A DNA stretch of 49,916 bases from Candidatus Competibacteraceae bacterium (GTDB taxonomy: Bacteria > Pseudomonadota > Gammaproteobacteria > Competibacterales > Competibacteraceae). The notes under the pieces were generated by a model. It had not been told where the DNA came from. It searched no databases and saw nothing but the letters and a program-made list of their open reading frames with translations. Below are positions 36,296 to 45,750 of the stretch, in pieces; position 1 is the stretch's first letter; every line of letters begins with the position of its first letter. The DNA lies in the NCBI GenBank assembly GCA_003989085.1, contig RXIV01000015.1, positions 1 to 49,916 on the forward strand, in the 5' to 3' direction. The position numbers were made by a program, and so were the translations under genes.

Positions 36296-37492
36296 ATGAG
36301 CAAGCAAATTCAGGACGCCTACATCGTCGCTGCCGCCCGGACTCCGGTCGGCAAGGTGCGCGGCGCGTTTCGCAACACCCGCCCAGATGATCTGTTGGCC
36401 CATGTGCTGCGCGGCGTCGTGGCGCAATGTCCGGGGCTGGATCCGAAATTGATCGGCGATGTGATCGTCGGTTGCGCGATGCCGGAAGGCGAGCAGGGGA
36501 TGAATGTAGCCCGGATTGGCCTGTTGCTGGCTGGGTTGCCGGACAGCGTGCCGGGTCTAACCATCAACCGGTTCTGCGCCTCCGGAGTGCAGGCGGTGGC
36601 GCAGGCTGCTGACCGCATCCGGCTGGGCGAGGCTGATGTGATGATCGCTGCCGGGACCGAGACCATGACCATGATCCCAATGGGCGGCAACAAGATCGCC
36701 CTGAATCCCGAGGTGTTTGCGACCGATGAAAATATTGGAATCGCTTACGGGATGGGTTTGACGGCGGAAAAAGTCGCCGAGCAGTGGAAGATTTCCCGCG
36801 AGGATCAGGACGCCTTTGCGGTGGAAAGTCATCGTCGGGCGGTGGCGGCGATCACCGGCGGCGAGTTTAAACAGGAAATCCTGCCCTATACCGTGCTGGA
36901 TCGCACCCCGGACACCCAGACTATGCAGGTGCGGATTCGGGAACGGATCGTAGAGAACGATGAAGGGCCGCGTCCCGACAGCACTCTGGCCGGACTGTCC
37001 AAGCTCAAGCCGGTGTTCGCGGCGCGGGGTAGCGTCACTGCGGGTAACAGTTCGCAAATGAGCGATGGGGCCGGAGCGGTCGTGTTGATGAGCGAGCGAC
37101 TGGTCAAGCAATTGAACCTGAAACCGCTGGCCCGCTTCGTCAGCTACGCGGTGGCGGGGGTGCCGGCCCGGATCATGGGCATCGGCCCGCTTGTGGCGAT
37201 TCCCAAGGCGCTGGAGTTGGCCGGGTTGACCAAGAATGCTATCGACTGGTTTGAGCTGAACGAAGCGTTTGCCGCGCAAAGTCTGGCGGTGCTGCGCGAT
37301 CTGGACCTCGACCCGGCTAAGGTTAATCCGCTGGGTGGGGCGATTGCGCTGGGGCATCCGCTGGGCGCAACTGGCGCGATCCGCACCGCAACGCTGGTTC
37401 ATGGTATGCGCCGGCGTGGCGGCCAGTACGGCATGGTGACGATGTGCATTGGCACCGGCATGGGCGCAGCCGGCGTGTTCGAGGCGTTGTAG
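36296..37492 (+). CDS. fadA: Acetyl-CoA acyltransferase (beta-ketothiolase)
   Basis: 398 residues. Nucleophilic Cys in NRFCASGVQAV, His in NEAFAAQ, GHPLGATGA and the C-terminal Cys in MCIGTGMGAAGVFE. It cleaves 3-ketoacyl-CoA to acetyl-CoA and a shortened acyl-CoA, completing the cycle begun by the FadN-type enzyme. Adjacent ATGs at 36293 and 36296 both fit; AGGAGA is seven bases before 36296. A TTG further up is unlikely. The gene symbol is by role; the family also includes acetyl-CoA acetyltransferases. Confidence 0.92.
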   Translation: MSKQIQDAYIVAAARTPVGKVRGAFRNTRPDDLLAHVLRGVVAQCPGLDPKLIGDVIVGCAMPEGEQGMNVARIGLLLAGLPDSVPGLTINRFCASGVQAVAQAADRIRLGEADVMIAAGTETMTMIPMGGNKIALNPEVFATDENIGIAYGMGLTAEKVAEQWKISREDQDAFAVESHRRAVAAITGGEFKQEILPYTVLDRTPDTQTMQVRIRERIVENDEGPRPDSTLAGLSKLKPVFAARGSVTAGNSSQMSDGAGAVVLMSERLVKQLNLKPLARFVSYAVAGVPARIMGIGPLVAIPKALELAGLTKNAIDWFELNEAFAAQSLAVLRDLDLDPAKVNPLGGAIALGHPLGATGAIRTATLVHGMRRRGGQYGMVTMCIGTGMGAAGVFEAL

Positions 37493-37544
37493 CCGGTTCG
37501 TCAAGTGGCTGAAGGGCCAAATCCTACTGTAATGACGTGTTATA

Positions 37545-37592
37545 GGGCAGGTTTCAATCCGCTAAAGCCGGTTGAAATCTGCCCTGTTTTTT
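37545..37592 (+). terminator. Intrinsic terminator after the thiolase gene
   Basis: GGGCAGGTTTCAATCCG pairs with CCGGTTGAAATCTGCCC (two G-T pairs) around CTAAAG, followed by TGTTTTTT. A long, strong stem, well placed to end the fadN-thiolase operon. Confidence 0.9.
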
Positions 37593-37701
37593 GCATCAAT
37601 CAGTTGCTTAAAACTAATCGATCAATGCCGTATTGCTTCGCCAAGTTATTAATCTCATTGCCTTGGCTTTCCCAGTCGGAGCCATGCTCTTGCGTGGCCT
37701 G

Positions 37702-38457
37702 CTACTCCTTGAATAAGGAGCGAGTCATTAGCGCCGCTACGGCGATGCAGCCAAATCCTAATAACCAGCCTATATCAATAAAATTACCAGTAGCATACTG
37801 TCCCTTGACGACAAGATAGGTATAAATTAAATCGGCTGTGTAGTACAAGATCAGGCCGATCAGTACAAACCACCAAGGACGACCCACTGCGCCACCCGCT
37901 AATATCGAGCCTATTATTATAGTACCCCCCAGCAGTAACGGATCGCCTATTGTATAAAGCAAGGTAATTGTGTAGGGAAGAACGGTATTGGAATCAGCAA
38001 ATTTGCTGAGATTAAAGATAATGGAAAGCGCGAGTGCAGCAAGAAAAAAAGCGGCTGCGGTTACCCATCCCCATACTGGAACTTCTACATGCAGACTTTT
38101 CTTGAAAACAAAAAATGCAGCCAATACAAAAGGCACCAGAAAGAGATAGCCAATGTCTGAATACCAGGGATAAGGAGTTTCCTGTCCTTCGTAGATTAAT
38201 GGGTAAGCGGCAAATAATATTGCCCCTATTCCCCAGCATAACATACCTATACCCAGCAACATCCATACCTTGCGCATGGCATCATCTTTTGGGAAAACAA
38301 GGCCTGTTATGCAACAAAAAACAGCCGCTGCTGTCGGCGTAATAATTTGCATCAACAAAGAATAGTCAAAAAGAATTTTCTGATCGACGCCTAGCAAAGG
38401 GAACAGTACAATTGGAGCTGACAGGATGATCCAAATGATGGCTATCGCAATTGTCAT
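37702..38457 (-). CDS. Seven- to eight-helix membrane protein of unknown function
   Basis: 251 residues, nearly all hydrophobic, with about eight membrane segments. The loop PYPWYSDIGYLFLVPFVLAA resembles the segment found in N-terminal membrane sensor modules that precede GGDEF domains, but no output domain is attached. It follows the DUF4388-like gene by six bases, so the two are probably one operon. Base composition is more AT-rich than the flanking genes, which suggests transfer. Start ATG at 38457. Confidence 0.65.
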   Translation of the reverse strand: MTIAIAIIWIILSAPIVLFPLLGVDQKILFDYSLLMQIITPTAAAVFCCITGLVFPKDDAMRKVWMLLGIGMLCWGIGAILFAAYPLIYEGQETPYPWYSDIGYLFLVPFVLAAFFVFKKSLHVEVPVWGWVTAAAFFLAALALSIIFNLSKFADSNTVLPYTITLLYTIGDPLLLGGTIIIGSILAGGAVGRPWWFVLIGLILYYTADLIYTYLVVKGQYATGNFIDIGWLLGFGCIAVAALMTRSLFKE

Positions 38458-38463
38458 TGTTAT

Positions 38464-39321
38464 TTATTCCTTCTGATCAAGTAGTTGCTGTAACAGGTTG
38501 ACTTCTTCAGGTTTCAGCAGGGCCAATGCTTTTTTATAGCAGGAATGACCCATTGCCGTTGAAACGGTTTTGGTAATGGTTTGGTTGAGTAACATGGCCC
38601 ATGCTCGGTAGGGCGCTGTGCCATAGATTCGATCATAAGCACCATACACTCGATCATAATTTTTGTGTTTGGGAAAATTTGGCCACTGCTCATCCATTTC
38701 TTGCGATAAACGCTCTTGGTAGAGTTCTGCCACACGTTTTCCAAGAATCTTTTGTAGGTTAGATATGATAAGGCTCTGAATTTTTAATAAAAATACACTC
38801 AGATTTTGACCATAATCCCCCATGATTTCTCCACTACCCATGAGATGAAAAAGACCATTCCAAAGTTCTGGATGTGAGACTGCTTTTTTTATCTGGGTAA
38901 TGTCGCTGCTAACACCGCTACGCACATTATTATAAATAAGCTGGCCTATTTCCATAAAGATAGACTTTTCCTGCAAAATAAATTTACTCTTTTCCAATGA
39001 AATATTTTCCATGAACGGACATCTGTCAGGCATTGGTGGACTATATTTAATAATTGATTGATCCATGTCACTGATATAATCCCAATCGCTTACTGTGTAA
39101 GTCTTTGGTATAAGATTAACCTCTCCTTGATGAGCCCAAAGTATTTTATCAAGCGCATCAGTTATTGTTAAATCTTTATAATAAATGTTGATTAATGTGC
39201 CTTCAGCGAACTGAAGATGGGCCGGCATAGATTCAATGCGTATATCACAATCCCCAGAAAATTTGCGGTTTCTTAGTAAGCCTATTATTTGGATAATAAA
39301 CAAATCTTCAAATTTTGACAT
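38464..39321 (-). CDS. DUF4388 (PATAN)-like protein of unknown function
   Basis: 285 residues. The first 90 or so residues (FIIQIIGLLRNRKFSGDCDIRIE and FAEGTLINIYYKDL, taken in parts) resemble DUF4388/PATAN domains, which occur with response regulators and GTPase-linked signalling proteins. The remainder is helical with no recognised family. The ATG at 39321 has AAGGA seven bases ahead. It is AT-rich and coupled to the membrane-protein gene downstream, so the pair may be a soluble-sensor plus membrane-partner unit. The domain call is by eye only. Confidence 0.6.
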   Translation of the reverse strand: MSKFEDLFIIQIIGLLRNRKFSGDCDIRIESMPAHLQFAEGTLINIYYKDLTITDALDKILWAHQGEVNLIPKTYTVSDWDYISDMDQSIIKYSPPMPDRCPFMENISLEKSKFILQEKSIFMEIGQLIYNNVRSGVSSDITQIKKAVSHPELWNGLFHLMGSGEIMGDYGQNLSVFLLKIQSLIISNLQKILGKRVAELYQERLSQEMDEQWPNFPKHKNYDRVYGAYDRIYGTAPYRAWAMLLNQTITKTVSTAMGHSCYKKALALLKPEEVNLLQQLLDQKE

Positions 39322-39606
39322 TAGCAATTCCTTTAGTCAGTTTTCATGTCTTGCCACCACGACAATGGTTCAGACTGTTTTGGCGATCACAACCCATCAT
39401 TGAGTCTCTATAGGAAGCATCCAATCAAATCAGGGTTTTGATCCGAGTTAAACAAGTCAAATAAACAGAACCTGAGCTACTCCAAAGTCTTACCCTAAAA
39501 TGTATAGTAATCCAGTAAAATTGTCCAAACCATCATTTTATACTGTAACAAAAACCCGCATGCCGCTCATTGTTGGAAACCCGTTGGCACAAGTGGGTAG
39601 GCTTTG

Positions 39607-40722
39607 CTATTGAATCGATGCCAAGAGAGCTTTAAGCAATTCCTCGCGACTGTTAGTCCCCAGCTTTTCATGAATTCGGCGAATGTAAGTCACTACAGTG
39701 GATGGACTGAGGTGTAATCGGGCGGCGATAGCCGGATAGGACAGATTGTCGGCTAGCGCCAGACAGACATCCTGTTCCCGGATCGATAAGCGTGAACCGC
39801 GCATGGCTCGGCACAGCCGCAGGCGCAACGGCTCCTGATGGTCGATGGTGACGCCGATCAAGGCATGGGCGGCAGGGGATACCCCAAGACCATCGCCGCT
39901 CGTGTTAAGAGCTAGCGGCTCCAGCCAGTGGGCGCGAAAGATGAAGCGGCCACCGGCGTTGGTCTCGACGCTCACCGGGGGCGGCGCATCCTGCTCTTGG
40001 AAAATTCGATCAAGACGGGCGCAGACCTGCCGCAGCGCGGGCGGCATCGCCACTGCACGGCTGAATTGAATCTGACCCGCCGGCAACGCGCCATAAGTCG
40101 CCAGAAACAGCAGGGTTCGAGCCGCTTTGCTAAGTGAAACTATTGTGCCGTCGCGGTTCAGGATGACCAGCCCAGACCGGCCACTGTCTACATAATCCTG
40201 ATCAATTGCACTGCACGCCACCTGCAAACCATGATCGAGATACGGCAGCATCTGCTCAAACTGCTGGCGATGGCTGGTGTTGAACGGCGACTGATTGGGC
40301 GGGCGGCACAGCACTATCATGCCCACGACGCGCCCATCTTGATAAACAGTTCCTTGCAGGGCGTAGTGATGGTTGTTGAGCCGCAGCACCAGGTGGTAGA
40401 AGTCACGCTGGTAAAAACGATCGTCCAAAATTCGGAAATCAGGCAGAACCCGGTGGGCGGTGAACCATTGCACCGCTCGGACGTTATATTCAGGCGTAAA
40501 CAACTGGGCGGGCTGGTTCAGGTACACATCCAGCGCCTCGAATGTAAACTGCTCGGCGAGGACGTAAGCCGGACTGTAGTTCTGGTCAAGGCCTGCGAAA
40601 AAGTTATCTTCCGAGGGGATCAGCGAATGCAGGGCACGGAGCAATTCTGAAATCATGATTTCCCTGCTCAGGCCCAGACAGCACAACTGACGAACATAGG
40701 CTTGCGCTTTGCTCTGTTTCAT
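39607..40722 (-). CDS. LuxR-family transcriptional regulator
   Basis: 371 residues. The C-terminal 60 residues form a LuxR-type helix-turn-helix: LSIREQDVCLALADNLSYPAIA, then LHLSPSTVVTYIRRIHEKLGTNSREELL. No response-regulator receiver motif is seen at the N-terminus. The central part (GRSGLVILNRDGTIVSLSKAA) reads like a PAS-type sensory segment. It is divergent from a small membrane-protein gene and shares a 120-base control region with it. Confidence 0.88.
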   Translation of the reverse strand: MKQSKAQAYVRQLCCLGLSREIMISELLRALHSLIPSEDNFFAGLDQNYSPAYVLAEQFTFEALDVYLNQPAQLFTPEYNVRAVQWFTAHRVLPDFRILDDRFYQRDFYHLVLRLNNHHYALQGTVYQDGRVVGMIVLCRPPNQSPFNTSHRQQFEQMLPYLDHGLQVACSAIDQDYVDSGRSGLVILNRDGTIVSLSKAARTLLFLATYGALPAGQIQFSRAVAMPPALRQVCARLDRIFQEQDAPPPVSVETNAGGRFIFRAHWLEPLALNTSGDGLGVSPAAHALIGVTIDHQEPLRLRLCRAMRGSRLSIREQDVCLALADNLSYPAIAARLHLSPSTVVTYIRRIHEKLGTNSREELLKALLASIQ

Positions 40723-40743
40723 CGCCAGATTTTCTCCATCTTG

Positions 40744-40777
40744 CTCAAATGTCCCTCAAATGCCCTCTAACGAGAGG
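40744..40777. promoter_or_regulatory. Direct and inverted repeats in the LuxR / small-protein intergenic region
   Basis: CTCAAATGTCC at 40744-40754 is followed at once by CTCAAATGCC at 40755-40764. Then CCTCT-AACG-AGAGG (40764-40777) forms a short inverted repeat. Such repeats between divergent genes fit a binding site for the neighbouring LuxR-type regulator; this is inference. Confidence 0.4.
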
Positions 40778-40842
40778 ACAGATACGAACCGCTTTTCTTT
40801 ATAGGCTAGCTCCATCAGAGGTATTCTTAGGAGGATTTAGCC

Positions 40843-41118
40843 ATGTTTCCAAAGCCGATCTATGAGATTTTGCCCTATGTCTACCTGTTGCTTGGGCTGT
40901 TTGGTCTAACTAGGCTGGAGAGCGGTTGGGGCAAACTGTGCGGTGTGACCCTGATCATTAGCGGCATTATTATTCACCAGATCCGCGCCCGTTATCGTTC
41001 CGAGGATCGGCTGTTTCAAAAGAAGGCGTCACTTCGCCCCTTGCCTCATCAAGACCGACGCTCGACACGGACAATGACCAAACCACCGGCGCGAAGCTAT
41101 GGGCGGGTTATTTCCTGA
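40843..41118 (+). CDS. Small membrane protein of unknown function
   Basis: 91 residues with two hydrophobic segments (ILPYVYLLLGLFGL and LCGVTLIISGIIIHQI) and a basic, probably cytoplasmic C-terminus. An excellent ribosome site (AGGAGG, about eight bases upstream) supports expression. No family recognised. Divergent from the LuxR-type regulator, which may control it. It converges on the FHA-protein gene with 31 bases between them. Confidence 0.7.
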   Translation: MFPKPIYEILPYVYLLLGLFGLTRLESGWGKLCGVTLIISGIIIHQIRARYRSEDRLFQKKASLRPLPHQDRRSTRTMTKPPARSYGRVIS

Positions 41119-41149
41119 ACACGGCCAACAATGGCGGGAATCGCCGGAT

Positions 41150-42916
41150 TCAGCCCACTGCTCCCAGCGCCAGCACATAGCCGCCCGCCACCAGCAGCTC
41201 GCCCGGTTTGGCGGCAGTGGCGGTGTCGATCCCCGGACTGAGGACATCCAGCAGATCGCCCGACGCCGCCAGTCGGTAAACCGGCATATTCTGGCTTTCC
41301 AGTTGCACCCACCAGTCATCACGGCGCACCTGCAAACGCAAATGGCGGCGCGACAGACCAAGGTATTCAGCGCTGATGCCCAGTGAGGTGGTGCGGTTGC
41401 CATCCCAGCGCAGCGACCGCGGATCCGCCAGCAGACGTGGAGCAATATCGGCTTCCGAGCCGCGGCCAAAAGTTACGGCTCGTTCCCGCGGCACCGGCAA
41501 CGTCAGTGGCGTTGGCAGCCGCATCCAGCCCAGGTAATGCGTGGTCATTGGCCCTGGAGCCGGGTACAACGCCAATTCCAGCTCCGGAAACGGCTGCCAC
41601 ATCCCTGGCAGCGCTAGTGGAGTAGAAAGCCCCACCACCTCACCAAATACCCGGTCGGCACTATCGATTCGCACCCAGGCGGCCACGTCGGGATGACCGT
41701 CCGGGGTCAGTTCGCCGATCCGGTTGAAACTCAGCCGCCAGTCGCTGATCCCGGCAGCGGCGTAGGTGGATAGTCGTTGCAGGGCAATGCCGGTCACATG
41801 CAGATAAGCCACTGGTCGCCGGGGAATCCAGGTGCCTTGATCCGGTTCCACCGGAAGTACCTTGCTCTCATTACTGACCAGCGCCGGTGGGATGACCGAT
41901 GAAGGCGAGGGCGGCTCCTGTAACGGGGACAGCGGCGAGGATGGCGGCGAAGACGGCTCGTCCAGAATTGGCAAGGGCTGAGTGGCGTCGTCGGGATCAG
42001 TAGGGAAGCCCAGCATTGGCTCGCGCCGCCCCCAGGGATCAATCAGCGGATACGTCTCGTCCAGTCGGGTATCGGCAGTTTCATCCGGCAGCATTGGAGG
42101 TGTGGCGGGCGGTGTAACGACCCGATCCAATGTTCGTGTCGCCCAATTGGAACGCACCAGCGCCAAGTCTTGGGCGGCCAACGCGACCGCTCGCACCCGC
42201 ACCCCCCGCCCACGCCGATCCCGCAGGGTAAAGCCGCTTTCGCCATCTGGACCGACAGTCAAGCTATCCGGCGGTTCAGCGCCGACATCGACCAGTGGCG
42301 GCATTCCGGGCCGCAACACCAATAGTGCCGATTCACCGCTTAAAAACGGCCAGCCGGTGACGGTGACGCTGCTAGCGCGCCGGTCGCCATTGATCAGGGT
42401 CAGGCGCTGACCGGGGTAAATTAATCCGACCTCACGCCAGTCACCCGACCCGTCCGCCGCGATCTGTATCCGAAACAGCGGCAGATCGCTGGCAGCGGGA
42501 ACATAGATCGCCCGCCCAAACAGAAATTGCGCCTCACCCGAACGCAGGATCGGGTCCGGCTCCAGCCGATAGCGAATCGCAGCGTCATCGGCCAGATAGC
42601 GGCCTAATTCCTGTTCATGCCGGTGTTCAAGTTCCTGCACCAGCGCCCGTCGGCCAAAGCCGTCTTCCAGCCGATCGTCGCGCACATAATCGCGTTCGGG
42701 GATACGCACGATGATATGACTGTAGCGAGTCTCCTTGCGCTGACGGGCGCGGACGGTGCGAGGATGGCGCTTGAGCGCCTCCATCAGCGCTATACCATCC
42801 TGGGTGCTCCGGCCACGTTCCCACAGTAGATCGGCGTTGAAGACATCGGCCACCTTGCGTAAGGTGGCGCACACCACATAATCGGAGGCGATCAGCGCCT
42901 CAGTGTGAGTCGTCAT
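41150..42916 (-). CDS. FHA-domain protein, large unknown N-terminal part
   Basis: 588 residues. The C-terminal 110 residues match an FHA phosphothreonine-binding domain: VTFGRGSEADI with the conserved Gly-Arg, and LSRRHLRLQV with Ser-Arg-x-His. The N-terminal 400 residues, including a Pro/Ser-rich linker (about residues 300-330), match nothing I know. No signal peptide. The start at 42916 has GAGG nine bases ahead and overlaps the end of the SEDS-like gene by 17 bases. The FHA domain is a likely reader for the kinase encoded 3 kb away. Confidence 0.82.
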   Translation of the reverse strand: MTTHTEALIASDYVVCATLRKVADVFNADLLWERGRSTQDGIALMEALKRHPRTVRARQRKETRYSHIIVRIPERDYVRDDRLEDGFGRRALVQELEHRHEQELGRYLADDAAIRYRLEPDPILRSGEAQFLFGRAIYVPAASDLPLFRIQIAADGSGDWREVGLIYPGQRLTLINGDRRASSVTVTGWPFLSGESALLVLRPGMPPLVDVGAEPPDSLTVGPDGESGFTLRDRRGRGVRVRAVALAAQDLALVRSNWATRTLDRVVTPPATPPMLPDETADTRLDETYPLIDPWGRREPMLGFPTDPDDATQPLPILDEPSSPPSSPLSPLQEPPSPSSVIPPALVSNESKVLPVEPDQGTWIPRRPVAYLHVTGIALQRLSTYAAAGISDWRLSFNRIGELTPDGHPDVAAWVRIDSADRVFGEVVGLSTPLALPGMWQPFPELELALYPAPGPMTTHYLGWMRLPTPLTLPVPRERAVTFGRGSEADIAPRLLADPRSLRWDGNRTTSLGISAEYLGLSRRHLRLQVRRDDWWVQLESQNMPVYRLAASGDLLDVLSPGIDTATAAKPGELLVAGGYVLALGAVG

Positions 42917-45254
42917 AATTTCGTTCCTCAACCGCGACCGCCAATGCGATCACCGGCAACACAAACAGCGTCAGGTGACTGCCAGCAGCCGATAACAAGG
43001 GCATCGGCTGGCCCATAACTGGCAGAAACCCCAGATTGGTCCCCCATGAAACCAGAAAATGCGCCCCCAACAAAGCAGCGCCGCCATACACCACCCATCC
43101 GGCGAATCCGGCGAATCCGATAAATCCAGGCGTCACCAGACGGTCAGCATCCTGGTTCCGCTTCAGGGCGCGACCGGCGATGATTAACAACACGCCAATC
43201 AGCGCCGCCTGGATTCCCACCAGAACCAGACCGGCCAGACTGCCATAACGGTTCAGGAAAAACGCTGGAGTAAAGTCATTTTCCAATGCCGGGAGGCCCA
43301 TGACCCGGCCGTTAGCCGCCTCAGTCCAAACCGTTCCCCACCACCCACCCGCCCGGATTGCTTCCAGCGCTCGCCGCAATTGGTAACCGGCATGGGGATA
43401 ACGATCCGGCGCGGCCCAGACCCGAATCCGATCTGCCTGAAAATTCAGCGGAAAATTTTCGGGATGCTTCTGTAACCCGTTCAGGCCTATTGCTAGCGCC
43501 ACGACTAGCCCTAGCAACGCGGCCTGACCGGCGCGGCGGAGCGGTGGGTGCGGCTGAACCGCCAGCCAGGCCCACCCCATCGCCAAGGCCCACAGCAACA
43601 GCAACGCCAGCGGCGAAAAATCACGCAAGAATAGTAAGGCAAAACCGCCGACCGCTATCAATAGCACTGCGGGACCGAGATAACGCAGTCCATTCAACCA
43701 ACTGCCGCAATCGTCACCCGGTTCTGGACGCGCTCGTCGCATCAGCGTATGGGCTACTGTCATGATCAACACCAATTTAGTCAATTCAAAGGGTTGCAGG
43801 CCAATCCATCCCTGTTCATTACCCCACAGAATTTGTCCTGCCAGCAATAGCACCGCTGCACCGCCGAGTAACCGTAAGCTCCAATGTAGATTCAGCCTGC
43901 CCGCCCACCGCCGATCCTGCCGGACCGTCCAGGTGGTCCAAGCCAGCCAGCCGAACAATCCGGTCAGCGCTGCATTGTCCCCCCCGTAGCGCAGCCAGCC
44001 AGATTCGCTGGCCCCGACACCCAGTTGCAGCAGGGTGATCAAACCGCCACCCAGCAGCAGGGTGAGCGCCGCCAGTAACCCGGCGTTCCACGGCGAGCGC
44101 ACTGTCACCAGCCAAAGCGCCAGTACCGGCCAGGCCAGCAGATACGGCCACAGCACGGGCAGGCCAGGGCCACCCAGATACATCGCTAGGCAAGCTCCAG
44201 CCAGCGCTAGGGCAATGGCCATTTTCCAGCGGTTTCGCCCCGGCCAGATCAAGCCAAGTAGCAAGGGGGGTAATGCCAGACTCAATAGCCACCATCCGTC
44301 AGATGGATCAATCGGCCATAGCCAGGGAATCGGTCGCCATTGCCCGGAGACCACTGACGCTGTAGTTGGAGGAGTGGCATCAGCGAGGCGGCGCTGGACG
44401 CGGGCCAGCACCGCCAGTTCCAGATACGGCGCGGTTTGTGCTACTTGGTAGCGGGTGCGGCCAACGATGAGCCGGTCGCCGATGCTCAGTGGAATGGAAC
44501 GCTGCTCCAGCGATTCCACTTCCGGAGTTCCCGTCGCCGTCATGACCAGCGAACCAGAGGATCCCGCCGCGCCCGGTTGCAACACGAAGCCGGTGCGGGT
44601 AGGCATCACGGCGGCTGTATCGACCGCCACCCCCTCGATACCCAGTCGGTCTGCACAATAGACTCCGCCGCCCAGCCGCAACGGGCGCTGCACCAACGAG
44701 CTCAGGCCCAGCGCCGCCCAACCGTTCCGTAATCGGTTCCGCCAACCGGGGTAGCATTCGGGAGCGGGCTGACCGTCCCGTTGCAAATGAACGCCATCGT
44801 ATTCCCAGAGATGGTGATCACTTTGCAAAGTGAGCTGCTGGGCGTTGGTCGCCTGCACCGTAAACGGCACCGTTCCGACCGTGAACATCGCGCCGGGTCT
44901 CAGTAGCCATTGCCGGATCGGACGGTAGCGGGCTTCGCCGGCCGGTTGCCACAAGACTTGTTTGCCGGGCGAGAGATTGATCAATCGCCAGCCGCCCTTA
45001 GGCTCGCGACGCAGCAGGATATGATCGCGGTCCGCCTGCACTGCCCATAAAGCCTCGTGACCCAGGACAACCGACTGTCCCGGCTCCAGGGTCACCTGCA
45101 GCAGGTGTGGCTCCAGCCAGGCTGGCGCATGGCAGGCCGTCCACACCATGCCGAGCATCGGCAACCACCCGATCCACCATCGCCACCTCAGACTGAAATG
45201 CCGCTGAAACCCGCCGCCGGGCTTTGTTGCGAGGGGTGATCCGGATTCAGTCAT
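42900..45254 (-). CDS. SEDS (FtsW/RodA)-like protein with a ~300-residue N-terminal extension
   Basis: 784 residues. One membrane segment near the N-terminus, then about 290 residues of probable beta structure (LEPGQSVVLGHEALW; IPLSIGDRLIVGRTRYQV) that may be degenerate FHA-like domains, then about twelve membrane segments. SEDS motifs in the C-terminal half: LQPFELTKLVLIM, ADRIRVWAAPD, GYQLRRALEAIRAGGWWG, ENDFTPAFFLNRYGS (with the Asp that is catalytic in RodA/FtsW) and GTNLGFLPVMGQPMPLLSAAGS. Such proteins polymerise peptidoglycan strands. It starts in an 8-base overlap with the upstream gene. No class B penicillin-binding protein gene is nearby. Confidence 0.82.
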   Translation of the reverse strand: MTESGSPLATKPGGGFQRHFSLRWRWWIGWLPMLGMVWTACHAPAWLEPHLLQVTLEPGQSVVLGHEALWAVQADRDHILLRREPKGGWRLINLSPGKQVLWQPAGEARYRPIRQWLLRPGAMFTVGTVPFTVQATNAQQLTLQSDHHLWEYDGVHLQRDGQPAPECYPGWRNRLRNGWAALGLSSLVQRPLRLGGGVYCADRLGIEGVAVDTAAVMPTRTGFVLQPGAAGSSGSLVMTATGTPEVESLEQRSIPLSIGDRLIVGRTRYQVAQTAPYLELAVLARVQRRLADATPPTTASVVSGQWRPIPWLWPIDPSDGWWLLSLALPPLLLGLIWPGRNRWKMAIALALAGACLAMYLGGPGLPVLWPYLLAWPVLALWLVTVRSPWNAGLLAALTLLLGGGLITLLQLGVGASESGWLRYGGDNAALTGLFGWLAWTTWTVRQDRRWAGRLNLHWSLRLLGGAAVLLLAGQILWGNEQGWIGLQPFELTKLVLIMTVAHTLMRRARPEPGDDCGSWLNGLRYLGPAVLLIAVGGFALLFLRDFSPLALLLLWALAMGWAWLAVQPHPPLRRAGQAALLGLVVALAIGLNGLQKHPENFPLNFQADRIRVWAAPDRYPHAGYQLRRALEAIRAGGWWGTVWTEAANGRVMGLPALENDFTPAFFLNRYGSLAGLVLVGIQAALIGVLLIIAGRALKRNQDADRLVTPGFIGFAGFAGWVVYGGAALLGAHFLVSWGTNLGFLPVMGQPMPLLSAAGSHLTLFVLPVIALAVAVEERNYDDSH

Positions 45255-45750
45255 CGCGTTCAATCTCCACCACGCCCGTCCCAACCCAGCGCAGCCGTCT
45301 ATTGCCCAGTGGCCCCGAATGCCGGGCATTGAAAATGGCAATCTGCTGGCGCACATAACGGCCCGCCAGGCTGAAATGCAGTGCCCGGTGCAACCGGCGG
45401 CTGGTATCGTCCCACGGGCGGTCCAGCCAGTCCGGCTCGGCATGGCGCGGTGTTAACCATTCAGGATGCTCACGCTGGTAGCTTTGCCGCAGCGGTAAAT
45501 CTGCTGGAGCAATGGCGATCTGCCCATCGGCATCCTGGCGCAGCAGACCAGCGGTCAGCGCCTGTTCGAATAGATCGGCATCCTCGCGGCGCGGCAGCAC
45601 GGTGGCCGGGCTGGACATCGGCAGGGTTGCCGGTCGGGCATGGATCGCCGCCAGTTGCCGGTACAGCAGCCCAACGCTGAGGACAATGCCCAGCGCCAGC
45701 CACCGTGTTGGTCGGGCAACACCATCATTCAGCTTCGGTATGGGTCCCAT
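45247..45750 (-). CDS. Membrane-anchored small protein upstream of the SEDS-like gene
   Basis: 167 residues. A single N-terminal membrane segment (WLALGIVLSVGLLYRQLAAI) and a periplasmic, charged domain of about 130 residues (FEQALTAGLL; HRALHFSLAGRYVRQQIA). No family recognised. First gene of a three-gene, overlapping minus-strand unit. By position it is a candidate partner of the SEDS-like protein, in the place that a PBP occupies in rodA/ftsW loci, but it shows no SxxK or SxN transpeptidase motif. Confidence 0.72.
   Translation of the reverse strand: MGPIPKLNDGVARPTRWLALGIVLSVGLLYRQLAAIHARPATLPMSSPATVLPRREDADLFEQALTAGLLRQDADGQIAIAPADLPLRQSYQREHPEWLTPRHAEPDWLDRPWDDTSRRLHRALHFSLAGRYVRQQIAIFNARHSGPLGNRRLRWVGTGVVEIERDD

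Noticed and set aside
34766..36427. Long open frame on the minus strand opposite the FadN-type gene
   Set aside because: The plus-strand frame carries all catalytic motifs of the bifunctional enzyme; the antisense frame is a by-product of GC-rich codon bias and has no recognisable domain.
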